Shown here in pieces: positions 34,480 to 47,959 of a stretch of DNA of 64,000 nucleotides. Numbering within the stretch: the first letter of the stretch is position 1; the number at the start of each line of letters is the position of its first letter. The translations under genes were made by a program, and so were the position numbers. The notes under the pieces are model-generated. The model was not told the origin of the DNA and searched no databases. It saw only the letters and a program-made list of their open reading frames with translations. Source of the DNA: Vanilla planifolia (Eukaryota > Streptophyta > Magnoliopsida > Asparagales > Orchidaceae); assembly GCA_023846275.1 (NCBI GenBank), contig CM043877.1, forward strand, positions 12,135,107 through 12,199,106. Reading direction: 5' to 3'.

Positions 34480-36700
34480 TTGACATCCTCAAAGAGTTTT
34501 TTTTCTAGTGTCATCCATTTTAAATAGAGATGTGGTGAGGAAGATGACATTACTAATGTTGGAGATAATAAACAAAGTTACAAAGGATGAAGATGTAATA
34601 GAAAGAGAAAGTAATTGTGGGGAGATCTTGTGGATTTCATCTAAGATCTTCAAAAAAAATAATATAAGACGTTTGAGAGGATGACTTGTGTTAGTAGAGA
34701 AGTTTTTTTGATAGAATTTGGGTTAAATAAAGAGAGAAAGTTATAGAGAGAAGAATTAGTGTTTATTAAAGATAGTCTTAGGTTTAAGGTTTCTTATAAG
34801 AAAGATGTCTTGTTTAGCTTTATAATGATATGAATTGAAGATTTAGGATGATTAGAAGTGGCAATCATGAAATTTGAGAGAGAAAATAGGTTAATTTTAG
34901 TTTGTGGTTTGTTTCAAAGGATTGTTTGAGGAGAGGTGATGGGTAATAACTTAGATTGGTTTGGAATTGAGATCCAATTAATGAGGTGAGGCATACAAGA
35001 TGATTTGAGAATGTTTGTTTGGTGAAAAAGGCTTAAGGGTTATTGAAGGAAGAAGATTAAGTGAAAAAGGGTTGGTTGGTTGATTCAAGAGAATTTGATT
35101 TGGTTTTGGGGCTATTTATGATTTAATTTTAATAAGAATATGGGTTGGTTTGGTTTGGAAAGAGAAATAAGAGATATTTTCAAGAGTAAAAGGAAATCAA
35201 GAAGAGAGAGAAAGGGAGCTTCTTATTGGCAGTTAGAGTGGGAGTTATGCACGCCAATAACAAATTTGCTTTGAAAATTATAATATTATTATATTAATTC
35301 ATCACATGCATGCACTCATACATATGTATATATACATATAAAGAAATCAAACTAAAAGTCTAAAAAACCAGTTCAAATTTCACTAAAAGTGGAAGTCCAA
35401 GCTTAATCTTAGCAAGCCTATTCAAATTCAAAGAGAATTCATGTCTATTCTTATTTTGATAGTATTTCATCCATCTCCTAAGAATGTGATGCCATTTTAA
35501 AAGCATTTGGGAAGGCATTTGATGCCTTTATCATATATCTCATGAATGACCCAAATAACTTTTTTGACCTAATAAGTGTTTTATAACTCTTTAAGATTTT
35601 ATAGCCTTTTCTTCATGAATTTTGTTTGTAGTTTGGCTCAAGTTTTATTTGGCTCATATCTAACAAGTTGGGTTGTACAACCATCCTAATGATGCAACTT
35701 GTTTTATATCAATCTCCATTTTGGCTCTATCGTCATCCAGGTCTTTTGTTTTCTTTTAAACATACACCCCATTACTAAGAATAACAAGTTCATCTTGAGC
35801 ACTTTGGTATATTATATTTGTAAGTGCTAAAATTTTTAATGAGGTAATTTTTTTAATTATAATTTTATATTGTTCGTATCAAAGCATAAATCCACAAGAT
35901 ATCTTATTGAGGTTACTAGGAAACATATAATAATAAAACAAATATATACATAGATGGTACAAAGCCTATCAACTTCAATTTTGATCATAGTGATATTGCC
36001 TTGGGATTTGATCTCAATTGCACGATTCTATGAGAGTTATTTTCTTATTTCTTTAATTCCCCTTATATGGCTATCATAAGACCATTCGCAAAATCCTTCT
36101 TAATTCTCTTACCTGTCTGCTCAAAGAATTCTTTCAATTCATTTGCTTCCTCACTTGCTTGGCCCTCCTTTCTCAATTTCTCTATTTTAGTGCCACTTCT
36201 CATACCTAGTGCTTCCTATTCCTCTAAAAGGTTCCAATTAGTCATTTGATGCCCTTAATTTCTTTCCAGGTCCTTCATTTTCTCCTAATTAACACATTAA
36301 CTCCTCGTCCAATAGTTTCTGCCTCTTGAGTTTGTCGTCTAGTTCGGTTCTGTTATGCATTAGGGTTAGGTTTTCAAAAATTAGATAAAAAATCCTATTT
36401 AATTAGACTAATGTCACTTAGGTAATTTCTTCTTTTTTCAATCAAGTCGAAGTATAAAAAATTTGTCAACGAATAAACTTTTATTCCTTTAGTTGTGTTC
36501 TACCAGTTATCTAATTTTTACATTTTTTCAATCCTATTTAGTTTTTTTAGTCTTTTTTCAAAAAAAACTGATTTGGTTTTTAATTTTATGATCATTACAC
36601 ATCTTTTTTTATGTCGAAAAAATTTATTAATTTTATTTTTATAAGCTCTATATCCAATAAATTTTCATTATTTTCTATGTCTATTTAATATTTTTAATAA
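34480..36700. other. Unrecognised AT-rich sequence
   Basis: The first part (34.5-35.2 kb) is purine-rich on the plus strand (many gag/aag words). The minus strand at 36.07-36.2 kb reads EEANELKEFFEQTGKRIKKD, which looks helical, but there is no long frame and no family is recognised. Confidence 0.4.
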
Positions 36701-36719
36701 GTTTTTAGACTTTTCAAAG

Positions 36720-37770
36720 CTCATAAATTAAGAGGAATGGGTTGTAGTGAAGAGCTCGAAGTTAAATAAGAAGAGGGGGAATAGGTTGTTGAGCAGTTAA
36801 AGCATTTAAAATTCCCTATGGAGGATTAACAAGTAATGCTAGCATGGATCCTAAGACAAATCAGTAGTATACAGAAATACAGATTTGTCAAAGAAAACAT
36901 ATATCAGGCAAGATAAATGTGTTTAATGGCAAGATTAAGGCTGCTATAACCATTTTAGTGGGTGGGATATCTAAGAAATGCACATCTAGATGATCAATGA
37001 TATAACTTTTGTTTATTAAAGGATCAAAAGGTACGCAAAGACAATGTAACTCCTTGATAAAGAAAAAAGATGTTGTTTATGGAATAGTATAGACAATGGA
37101 GTAGCAATGTGTATGGAGGTAAGAGGGATACTATTAATTAGATAATCGACCATTTCTGAAGCATAGTTCTATAATCTTAATGCTAGGATAAATTCAACAA
37201 GTTGTCAGTGGTGGGGTTCAGTAGCTCTATTGTGGGCATGGATATAAGAGCATGAAATATGATCAATAATACGTTTCTTGAGGTCAGATTGTAACCCAGT
37301 TCCTCTCCACTACTGTCACTCTGAAGCAAAATAATTTTAAAATTGAATTCCTACACTTATGAAATGAAACAAATTTGTAACATAGCAGATTTCAATTTTA
37401 CTATTAAACCATACATATTTTGAGAAATCATCCATAAGAAAAAGGTAAAAACTACTGTGTGAGACACATGTGGAAGGCCCCCAAACATCAACATGTATTA
37501 ATTGTAAAGGTTTGTTGCTTACAGTTCGAGCAACAAAAAGAGGAACATGACGAAACAGCTTTTTGACATGTAACTTATATATTAGAAGAGGTGATAGTAG
37601 AGCAAGGAATCTAAAAATGGTGGCCTGGGCTTATTTTCAAAGTCTCATGCTGCAGCATTTCCCAAAATAACGATTAGAGAGTAATAAAGTTTGAGCATTG
37701 CTATGCACTTCAAAAAGCTTAAGAACATATAATTGACATAATCAACAAAGTGAAGATTCTGTTGGATAAC
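36720..37770 (-). pseudogene. Ty1-copia integrase remnant
   Basis: Minus-strand frames give a copia-type integrase in order. The core begins LIHVDVWGPSTCVSHSSFYL then FLMDDFSKYVWF (pattern HSDVWGP...G..YFL.F.DDFSRY.W). Next comes LQSDLKKRIIDHISCSYIHA followed by HNRATEPHH (pattern RSD.GGEY...H..SCP.TP.QNG..ERKHRH), then SEMVDYLINSIPL (pattern A.YLINR.P). The second catalytic aspartate survives. The GGE and QNG..ER strings are ruined, and stops and deletions are frequent. The reverse transcriptase and LTRs of this copy were not found. In a live element this enzyme inserts the cDNA into the host genome. Confidence 0.75.
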
Positions 37771-40700
37771 TAATGCTCCATCATTTCCGTTTGGAGCTTT
37801 GATGTACTCTTATGTATCCAGATGTACATTCTATTCAGCTACTAGCATATGAAGCATGGGCATGATATATGCATTCTGGGTGAGTGCTGTGTAGCATTTG
37901 GCCGGATTTCCTAGAGTATCTCAGAGGCGTCCAATGTAGAATTTATTTTAATTGGATTCCAGGTCATGCTTCTGAGGTCTCAAGTTCCACTAGAACAATA
38001 GTTTGAGAGAGTATTGTCATAGCTATTAGGCTCCTATTGTGATGCTGAAGCATTTTGACGAAACAAGCAAGCAGTTCTCTGAAAATGGCGCATTTGTACA
38101 TCGTTCATCAAATGGTACTCAGCTGGTTGGAAATAACGTTTGCTATAAAAAATTCTGTTTTTCAAATGTTGCCATTTTTTATCAGAATTGTATGTTCTAC
38201 TTGGTTTCTTCATGACTTATTTACTTGTGGATTTAATTTAAAAATAGAATTTCAGCTTCTTTCTGCTTTCTTGTGAAGTAATGAAGATCACAATAAGGAA
38301 GAGACAGAGCAATGAAAACTGGGGAATCATAGAGCATAAAATGGAAAAACCACAGGTACAGATGTACTTTGCTCTTTTTAACCTTAAGCTTGTGTGTCTA
38401 TTGTAATCCTTTAGCCTATGTCTTATGACATGTACTTTGGTTTTAAATAACTCAACCTACTACTACCCTATATCAGATTTCTAGATATCTTGTTTGAGGT
38501 TTTGGCGTCTAAAGACAAATTACCATTCTTTTGTCACTACTGAAAAATTTGCAGAAATATTCAATGTAATTTTTTTATTGATAAGAAAAATTCATTCATG
38601 CACTTTGTCAAAATACTCTCGATTCAAGCAAATTGCAATGAAGCTAGTAGGTTTATTTGAGACCTTGTTATCTATTTTTTTGTTACTGATGGCTGGAGTG
38701 TTAGCTTTTCCATGTCTTATGAGATATGAAGCATACAGGCAATTACACAAGAGGGAAATGAGATTTTGTTGAAAAGTGAGTACACTAAATTGAATGGTTC
38801 TTTTCTGGATACAAAATGAAACTTCGTATTTTACTTATATGAGAGTAATCTTAAGTGTACAAATATGCAATTTATGTATATGTATTTGAATGTGTGTATA
38901 TATATATATATATAGAGAGAGAGAGAAATCAAAACAAATCTCTAGCAATACTTGTTCATTCATCTAAAACTTTGTTCAATTAATAGATGTTTGAATCATG
39001 AAAGCCCAAAACTGTAATTAGTGTGGAAGCCAAAACGAGGCGATCCAATTTCTAAATCATTAAAGAATCATGTGAGTGTTAGTAGTTACAGTCTAAACTC
39101 ATCTATAGCCCTTGATTGTCAAACAAGGATACTCAATCCCTTCTTGTTTCACCCAAAAGTATCAAGAATTTATCTTTGTTCTGTATGCATCTAAATAGTT
39201 ATGTGGAATCATATTTTATTTGTGCATAATTAATTTTATTTTTTAGCTTCAAAGCTTAAATTATTTAAGGCTTCATTTTGTTAACTTCATTGTTGGCTTT
39301 TATATCATTATATTTTATTTGTTGATGCCCACTTATTTTGCATCATGTTTTATGACAATAAACTTGCTACTAATGCTAATAGGCCACTAAAGAAGATATA
39401 TGATCGTTATTTGGAGTTGCCTAGTCAAAAACGTGGTTGTTGAGGAAAAATATTTTATATCATTATTCCTACAAAGAAGAAATGTCTCACATCTAATTAT
39501 CTGAAGCTTCAGGCATTGATGTTTTAAATGAGATTGATGCATAACCAGACCCTGACAAGATCCTGTTAAATTTGACAGTCTACAACATTTAATTGTGCTG
39601 AGAATTATCTATCTTGATTTGTTTATTTGTATACAAATGATTGAAAAATCCCAAAACAAAAGCTTGGAAAAATTCCCGTGGCCAAATATATTGTATCTTT
39701 GTAGAAGTATTTTAATGTAATTGTTTTACAAAAGATGAATGAAGACGAGTTTGTTGAAACAGTTTGTTGGTAGAGAAAATGCTATCTTTAGAATGATGAC
39801 ATGAAAGTATTGAAGAAAGAAACTGAACTAAATCTCTTGAGTTTGGTTTGTCAAAGTCATTTAGATGCTTAAGTTAGATCAAAACTTGAAAATGTATAGT
39901 TTGATAAAGATTGTTGCATCTAGGGAAGATAGAGGGTTTCAGGTGATCTCACTAGGTTTTTAATGAAGTCTTTGTTCTAGAGAAAACAATTAGTGTCTAA
40001 AATATGGAACGCTTTGATCATTTTTTGCATTGTCCATTATTTTGGGAAAGTGAGTGCATGATCGTTGATTCATTCTACACAAGGATTTACATAGACAAAC
40101 CCAAGGCAGTAACAGCAAACATTTATTGCCATGTTAGAAACTATTTGATGCTATTTCAAATGATTAACTTTGAAGGGCATCAAGACGTCATGATAGTTAA
40201 TTTTTTATTTCAAGTGCATCTTATGACATCCTTATAAATTATCAAATCCAATGTAGTGTTAGGACCTTCTCATGGAATTCTTTTTAACACCAAGAGTGGA
40301 CTTGGAAGCCACCTTTTTGTCTCAATGACTGATAACTGAGCTTGAGGGAAGAACTTGTTTTGAACTGAGATTGAGGTTATTAAACAAGTTTACTCGTTCC
40401 TTTTGACCATATCATCAACTGTGGATTTTTCTTGGAATGCGCTTAATATGGTAAGCACAGCTTGTAGGACTTTTTTGGCCTTAAGATAATCAGGATTATA
40501 TAAACTTTAAGCATCCATGCATTTATGTACATTTAGGATACCAAAGAACCAACCTTAATTTTACCTTGCCTTGTGTTTTCACTTTGTTGTGGCTTTCAAT
40601 TTTGTGACATAGCATCACTATTATATAGTCATTGTGAATGATGAGGGACAGTAGGAGCCATTTCTAGAGAAAATGAAGGCTATTCCAACTTGTTAGAAAA

Positions 40701-42020
40701 AGAGGCATGACTAACCTTTGCAAGAAACATTCATGATTTAAGGTGCTTTTACAATGAGCCAAGCTCTAGTTGGCCTCATTTGATATTAGTGGCATAATTA
40801 TCAATCACGTTTAGGATGGCATAGGAAATACTTGACACTTTAAGCAAATTAGGCCATATTGATATTAGTGGCATATGATTTAAGGTGCTTTTAAATTGGC
40901 TCAAGATTTGATTTATGTTCTTCAATTCAATCTTGATTTGGTTCAACCTTCGGATGACAGAAATTCAATCGAAGATAAGCATGGTTTGCCATCGTTTCAA
41001 GCTAGACGAGTTAGAATTGATTAATTTTCTAGCATTTAGAATATATGCATTTAAACATTGAATTATGGTAATGTAAGCGATGTTTATGAAAGGCATTTGA
41101 GGAAGTTGAGCCTTTTCTAGTCTCGTTTATGATTGTTAATGATGGGATCTCATTTCAATCCACTCTCGACTCAAGATTTTATTAAAACTCTTTGTTTTGA
41201 ACTTCTATCTGATTCAAGACTTGGATAAGCTTAATTTGATCTTAACCTAAGCTAGTCATGGCATGTTTGTTGCATGCTAGCTTGATTCAAACCATAACTA
41301 ATTAAGTTTTTGGTTGATTATTGATCTATTTGACTAATTCTTAAACATATATGCTTTATTTGTGCCATTTGCTCGTTGTTGATTTCCAGGTTATATGCTT
41401 ATATAATTCTTATATCCATCTATTTATATGCATAAGCATGTTTATGATAATGAATATTACCATATACATAGAGGGGTCTTGATTTAATTTTGAGCTAATT
41501 CGTTCTAATGCGGTCTTGGCTCACATTTTGCTCAGAATACATCAATTTGAGCCATATTGGCTCTTGATCATCTCATTACTTCGATTCAAGCCCTTTTCCC
41601 TACCAAAAACTAATATGAATTTTTAGTAACCTTTGGGCTATTTTAATTGTTCTAATCTCATTGAAGGGAAATTGATATGTTATATCTCTTGTACAAAGGA
41701 ATATAAATGTCTAATATCCCATTAAGGAAGATTACGCATTATTGACCTTGTTTAAAGAAAATAAAGACATTATTTTTTTAATAGATTTAGTGTGCATAAC
41801 ATTTTGACTGTGTTCATTTATATATAAAATACCTTAATTTTTAATATTATCTTAATTTTAAAATATTAATGAGTAATCATTTTGAACTCTTAAATTAACA
41901 CCCTACTAAATAAATAAAATTAATTAAATTTGGAAAACGTGCCCCAAGTCTATGTTAGAGCCGATTAAGACAAATTATACCCATGATCAGATACAAGAGT
42001 AGTAAGAAGATCCAAAAATA
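37771..42020. other. Unrecognised sequence with minor repeats
   Basis: No protein family was recognised. It contains a (TA)n(GA)n tract (38892-38927). Around 40733-40900 the words 'atgatttaaggtgctttta' and 'gatattagtggcata' each occur twice. The part just right of the copia remnant may belong to that element, but I could not show it. Confidence 0.4.
38892..38927. repeat. (TG)n(TA)n(GA)n microsatellite
   Basis: A short run of TG changes into nine TA units and then six GA units. Confidence 0.9.
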
Positions 42021-42329
42021 AAGGAATTTTTCAAACCTACGCAATATCAAAGTATTGCATATCTAACCACCCAATTGGTGGCTGCATTACTTCACAATAT
42101 ATATGAGTATTCCTATAAGTAATAAAGAGGTGGATGTTGCAAAGATCTTCAAGGTTGAGGTTGTTGATGTCTTGCTCAAGCATAGTCTTAGAAAATGAAG
42201 CCATTTCCAGTGTGGAATCACTCTTAATCTAGATGCCATAATGTAAAGGAAATCTTGATGCCACTTGGTTGATTTCCCTTAAAAGAGTGTGAGCCTTCAT
42301 AACATGAGGAGTAACGGCCATCCGGTGAT

Positions 42330-42450
42330 AATCAAAGTCTTGCTCAGATGGTTCTTAATCACCACCCTGATTCCAGCATAGTCATCCTCAAATGTGGTAG
42401 CATCATAGTTAACTTTAATCCATTGGGGAGGAGGGGGTTTCTTAAAGGGG
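42330..42450 (-). other. RNase H domain start of the LINE
   Basis: The minus strand reads PPPPQWIKVNYDATTFEDDY followed by AGIRVVIKNH. This is the standard opening of the RNase H domain of plant L1 elements (pattern PP..W.KLN.DGA....G.AG.G.V.RD). The first catalytic aspartate (codon at 42404-42402) is kept. Further on, the expected AE.AL is KAHTLL (Glu lost), while SDS at 42222-42214 is kept. Confidence 0.8.
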
Positions 42451-43933
42451 GCTCCATAGATCTCAAGTGGTTCCAACGATCCAAGGATGTAAGGGACGTT
42501 AGTTGTGTTAAAGATTGAGAATGAGTCGAGTAAGCATTGTACAAGCCAATATTGGTTGGAGTGAATTTTGCATTAACGATCTCTCCAAATCTAATACAAC
42601 CAACCAGTCGGTAAGGAGATGATCTTTGCCTAGTGCTTTTTCCTATAACCAGCTTGCGTCTAACCTAATAAGGTTTCCAGTGAATTTAAACCACTTTGTT
42701 GTTCCCCTTGTTGCAAAATGTTTGACCAGACCGAACTCGCCTAATTATTGAACCATGAAGCATGATCCACCATCTCCTCCAATGAGTTTCCTTACAAGGT
42801 GCAACAATTAGCCCCAAGCTCATTGGAGCAAAGCAATGTTCGGTACAAAATTATACCATAGCAAAAACTCCAAATAATGCCTTGACACATGGCTGTACAC
42901 TCAGCTTCCAGGCTTATTTACCAAGGTGATCTATTTGCCTTTAAACTTTAGGAATTTTCAATATAATTGGGAATTGTTGGGTTTTTTGTTCTTAGATTGT
43001 GCTTACACAAGTGAATCACTATTTTCAACCGACATGCAGAAGCTGTGCTAAATATGGTATACCAGCTCTGTCTCAAAGAAATGTTATAGCCAACTTTGTT
43101 TCCGCAGCTCAATGACGTCTAGGAAGGAGGATAAATCTAAAAGCAACTCCTCTGCCATGTTAAAAAAGGTTGGTCATAAGTAATGGTCTCTAGGCTGATC
43201 CAATTGTCAATCATAGTTAAACATTTGCTGCCATTTCCAACTCTTTATATTGTATTTGACTTGGCTAGGTCTTCCACAATACAAAGCAATGTCTAGAATG
43301 AGTCCTCCCTTTTAAGTTCAAATGCGAAGCAACAATCCCCATACTTCCCTTGAATAGCCTTAATCCATAATGCATCTTCTCATGCAATTAAACACCAAGC
43401 ATGTCAAGCAATTATCAAAATTTGCTAGACTTTAAGCTGGTGTATGCCTAGACCCTTAAAGTTCTTAGGCAAGGAAATTGAGTCCAAACCCATATAATGA
43501 AGTGACTTCTTAGTACTATATTGACCCCAAATAAATTGTCTGATTAACCGTTCCATCTTTGCAATGATCTCTACAGGTGTAATAACATGACTCAAATAGT
43601 AGAGTGGAATTGTAATAAAGATTGCATTTGCAAGTACCACTCTTCTCCTCAATGTCAATGACTGAACAGCACAAGAGGAAATCTAATCAAACACTGCCTG
43701 GGTGAGGTGCACAAAATATGACTTCGGCATTTGGAACCCCCAAGTACTTCATAGATGGCATATGACTTGAGTTTATTAGCAACTGTTTTTCTTTATTGAG
43801 GAGACTTCACTTTATTGAATTTGACACTCGATTTGCCACAATTCACATTTTGTTTGGAGGCCGCACCATAAGCCTAGAGAATTCTCTTAAAGATTTAGGA
43901 AACTGAGGAGGTGGTTGGACCATATAGCAACAC

Positions 43934-43945
43934 ATCGCCAATGTA
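43934..43945 (-). other. Mutated reverse-transcriptase active site (YIGD)
   Basis: The codons TAC-ATT-GGC-GAT read Y-I-G-D where active LINE reverse transcriptases have Y-A-D-D. The first of the two metal-binding aspartates is replaced by glycine, which would abolish polymerisation. The flanking HLL and VLL residues are normal, so the alignment is secure. Confidence 0.85.
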
Positions 43946-46136
43946 AAGCAAGTGGATGATGTTGGGAGTAGCCAAGCAAATATGGAAACCAATGGAAGTT
44001 TCTAGTCTCTTGATGATGAATTAAGAGGGAAAGATGCTCAAACATAATGGTGAAAAGGCACAAACAAAAAGAACACCCTTGGTGAAGGGTGCATGATGTT
44101 GTAATCCAGGGCTACTTCCCATTACAAAGGATATTATATCTGGGTAAAGGAATGCAATCGCAAACCCAAACACACCAAAGTTCTAGAAAACCCAATTACA
44201 AGAGAAGAAAGTGAAGGAAATCTCTCTACATCTTGTTATGGGCTTATTCAATATCAAACTTTATAGTCTTAAAGCTCTCCCACAAAAAAGAAGAGTGAAG
44301 GTGATGAGCAACCTTCTAAGACATAATAATGTTGTTTGATATAGATCTTTAACAAAAATTTCTTGCTTAGTCACACATTCTAAATTTTCTCCAATTCTGA
44401 TATATTTAATAATGGAGTTCTCATAGGATCCAAGCCTAAGTTACCCTTAAAGGTCTCTTACCATTTTAAGACTTATGACTTCACTTATATCTCTCAGGTT
44501 TTTTCTTCTTGTAGTTGATATGGAATTTATTCACTCTCTTGGTCCCATACTATGGATGTTCTCTTGGTTTTTTAATTCTTCTTGGGCAACCTAAGTCCTT
44601 ATATTTTGGATGTTCTTCTTCTATCATTCTCAGGCAACCAGTCGAATGTTACAAATCCACTTTGGGAATAGCAGGGCTTCTCTTGTTTGTATAGAAATAT
44701 AGGACGACCTTAGAGATACCCTCAGTATTACTATGAGAGAATCCATTACCATCAGTCAAGCAGTAAATGAAATTATCTCTACACCTTGGAGTAGACATGG
44801 GGAAGAAGAACATATTACAATCACCCAAATTAGCCACTTGATCTTTGTCCTTCACCAGTACTATGCCTCTTCTTTAGATAGAGCATTATGATAGTTAGAA
44901 ATTGGCTCTAGCAATTTATGGTGTTATGCACATTATAGGCCCCCCAGGGACTCTTTCTTTTGCAGCATGGTTATTTCACTCTCCAGTTGTCGCGACAACC
45001 GTGTGCCATTATTGAATTCCTTTTTACTCCATTTAAACTTAGTGCAAACAAATGTAGGTAGCTCACCTTTAACTTTCCTACTCCATGTTGAATAGACCAC
45101 CTCTTAGGATTCTAGATAGTTCAACCACAAACTTTCAAAATTGTAGCTCCTTCTCGACAACCAGAGTTTTAAATGCTAAAACTGAATGTGCAATGGGCAA
45201 TAGTCCTCACCCAATTGATTGAGATGGCGAATAGAAGTCCTTAAAAAGGCTTGCAAGCCATGAAGGTTCAACAAAATGTTGTCCAAACATTCAAAGATGT
45301 GAGCTCACCTTACTCTGTTATTACACTATGTGAAGCAATTACCAATAAATTTGAGGTCGCAAATGTATGAATTGTGGATAAGTTGGGAGTGATTTCCAAT
45401 AATGAAAAGGAACAATACAATAAATTTGGGTGTGGTGGGGCATGGAAAACCCCTCCCAACATGGCGTCTTTGCATTGATTCTCGGAGCTAATATCTGCTA
45501 AGAGATTTGGAAAGCATGGATGATATGTTTTTTCAAAGGTAATACAAAATATCCTTTACAATTGATTAACATGGTCAATTCTCATTTGTTCAAGAACCTC
45601 CAAGCATTCTTTCTCAAAGCTAACCGTAAGGTTGAGGCAATTGTCCACAATTTGGGGGTTGGTTTCTTATCCTTTGATACTTGGTTCTCCTCACAACTCT
45701 CTAGTCATTAGTTCAGTTGAGACAATTGTTGATCACAAAGCCAATGTATCACAAATCAAATCCCTTTATCGTAATCATTAATTGAAATTCCCAACTATGT
45801 TCTTGTAGTTCTAGCTAATATATATTTAAGCAAATTCTACCATCATTCTCATCTAATATCTCCAATGTGTTCATCATCCATTATCATTATCCACATATCA
45901 ATTCGTCAGATCCCCATTGTTCAAACATCGTACAATATGAATTACCTCGTCATTTTGTATTTTTGTCTCTCTTCTCGTGCAATATGAAGCACTATTTCTT
46001 ACTATTTGTAACCTTCTATTATCCCCCATCAACTTATTTCTTTTAACTGATTCAGCATTGTCTTTGTTTGTGTCAGGCACCTTGCTATCGTAACATTATT
46101 ATCGCTCACCAAACAATGTTGATCTTGTAAGTCGAC

Positions 46137-46254
46137 ATATCGGCTTCATTGCTTTCCATTCTATTTCGATAGCATTATTAGTCTAATACGCCATCATATC
46201 GGCTTTGTCGCTTATCGTTCTACTCTGATAGCATTATCGGTCTTGTATATCTTT
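46137..46254. repeat. Tandem duplication, 2 x 59 bp
   Basis: Copies at 46137-46195 and 46196-46254 share 'atatcggctt', 'ttctat/ttctac', 'gatagcattat' and 'gtct'. They lie between the LINE ORF1 and ORF2 remnants, in a stretch where no LINE protein could be read. Confidence 0.75.
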
Positions 46255-46899
46255 TCACATGAAAATCAATCATTCATATTGTGTCGTTGCACATTTTTTC
46301 ATTAATCTGACTAACATGTTTTGTCAATTGCTCTTCGCCTATTAGGACACATCTTATATTTTTATTAGATTAGTCTATCATCTTGTGGCGATCATGGCCT
46401 CCCTAGGCACGTATAATCTCCTTTTGACTAAGCTTATTAAGTTATGTGCTGGCCTTTGTCATTCTATACATCGCTAGTTTGTGTGTTGTACATCCAATTC
46501 AAGATTAGTTGTAAGTGATTGTATACTTAATCACAGTGCAATTCAGCAATGGAGCTTGCCAATTAAATCATAATTGAGAGAAAATCAAATGTTCATTTGC
46601 TCGAACCAAGCTCCTCTCTTCAAGGTTTTTTTTTTGAGATTGTTCTAGTGCTATTATTTAACCTTTTTGTGATTGTTTAAAAGATAGGAAGGTCTAATAT
46701 AAAGAGCTAGATCATATAAACTTATTTTACAAATCTTGCAATGAATATCAAATTTATATAAAAAAAAGGCTATTTAATGTCTTCTAGTAATTTGAGCAAG
46801 ATCTCTTAAACACAATGTAAGCACATGAGGTAAAGCACAAACTCTCAAGGATGGTAATTGGGATGTAATCCTTACATATGTTTTAGAATAAATAATCAA

Positions 46900-47880
46900 T
46901 TGACTCTAAAAGCACATGCTTTCATATTTCTTCACATAAGTTGTTGAATGTCATCATGCACAATGTTGTTTCAAGCTCCAATCATTACTATAAGACCACT
47001 TCATCTACCGTTGCAACTCACCTATTAAACAAATTAGATTGCAAAAATGACACTCAAATGCTTTGTTATCATCCAAAACGTTATTGATGCAATAGAACTC
47101 ATGGTGTTTAACAAGATAGTCCATCCATATGCTAGAGCTAAGGGGAGCCATGAGATCAATTATGACACATCTTGAAAATCCATTTCAATCCATTCTCACC
47201 ATCCAACTATCTATTTGAATAGGACCTCTCCAATGCTGATGTAATTAGAAGAAGAATTTCTGTGTCCTAATACAATAATTATAACTCCGGAACTGACCCC
47301 AAGCCTGGGTGCACATGCATAGTATCCGATAAGCTCGGCGTGAACTGTGGTTACCAAAGATCTAGGCCAAGAACCTGTCCCCTTAATGTCCATGGGCCTT
47401 CATGTTAGGCAGAGTCCCTATCCATTGCGTTTTTGAAATGTATGAGAATGCAACTGTGTCCCAAGCCTAAAACCTTTGAGCCTATTTGGTCAATTCCTAG
47501 CAATCCACCAGAATGGGATGCGATCACCATACAGTCTCTCCATCAGATCATAAGTATTCCTCGCCACTCTAGGAGTTCAGGCTTCATGTGACTTATTCTT
47601 TGGTGAAAGATTGGAAATGTCAATGTTCTTTGGCCATGTGGGAGGCAACCCAACTGCCTTCCTCTGCACTTGCATTCCCAAACTCAATTGCAGGCATACC
47701 TCTGTTAGCTTCATTTAGAGCCTCCTTGAAGCTTTTAGAGAGCTTACCTCCCAATGCAGGGTTGCAAGAGCTGCCCTGTATCTGTCCCATAGCTGGGGAA
47801 TTTAACGGAATGAATGTCACAGGAATTGACTTTCTGGATCCATGGCCAGCTTGCTGGGCCATAGGTCCCATACATTGATT
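46900..47880 (-). pseudogene. LINE ORF1 (DUF4283 gag-like) remnant
   Basis: The minus strand from 47880 opens with MGPMAQQAGHGSRKSIPVTF and continues to LGGKLSKSFKEALNEANRG and IEFGNASAEEGSW. It then reads, with frameshifts, LMERLYGDRIPFWW and NAMDRD, and HEGPWTLRGQVLGLDLW, a stop, PQFTPSLSDTM and GLGSVPEL. The EGPW...G..L....W.P.F.P......VWVRLP.LP pattern is the DUF4283 domain of plant LINE ORF1, an RNA-binding coat-like protein. A possible ruined zinc knuckle (FECHFCN) lies near 47.05 kb. The position about 1.2 kb upstream of ORF2, on the same strand, matches one full-length LINE insertion. Confidence 0.7.
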
Positions 47881-47959
47881 CTACAACAACCATGAAAAAC
47901 TTAGTTTTGCAGGGTTGGAGTGTTAAATAGTTGTTTATTATTTTTTTAAAGATTAAGGC

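Larger units (their letters stand above)
42030..45740 (-). pseudogene. L1-type LINE ORF2: endonuclease, reverse transcriptase, RNase H
   Basis: Read down the minus strand, all parts of a plant L1-type ORF2 are present but broken. Endonuclease end (about 45.4-45.1 kb): DLKFIGNCFT-stop-CNNR (pattern DLGF.G..FTW.NNR), LDNILLN and HLNQLGEDYCPLHI. Linker: LGDCNMFFFPMSTPRCRDN (44.8 kb; pattern LGD.N..FFH). Reverse transcriptase: NNIIMS (about 44.33 kb), FVMGSSPG (about 44.1 kb), KGVLFVCAFSPL, IIHLLYIGDVLLY (YIGD at 43934-43945 in place of YADD), RRRVVLANAIFITIPLYYLS and DSISLPKNFKGLGIHQLKV. RNase H (42.45-42.2 kb): PPPPQWIKVNYDAT, IRVVIKNH and IKSDST. Nonsense codons and frameshifts show that it is dead. 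ORF1 lies upstream at 46.9-47.9 kb. Confidence 0.88.

Noticed and set aside
42359..42544. Minus-strand 61-codon frame
   Set aside because: It is a shadow of the LINE RNase H frame, which reads PPPPQWIKVNYDAT in another phase.
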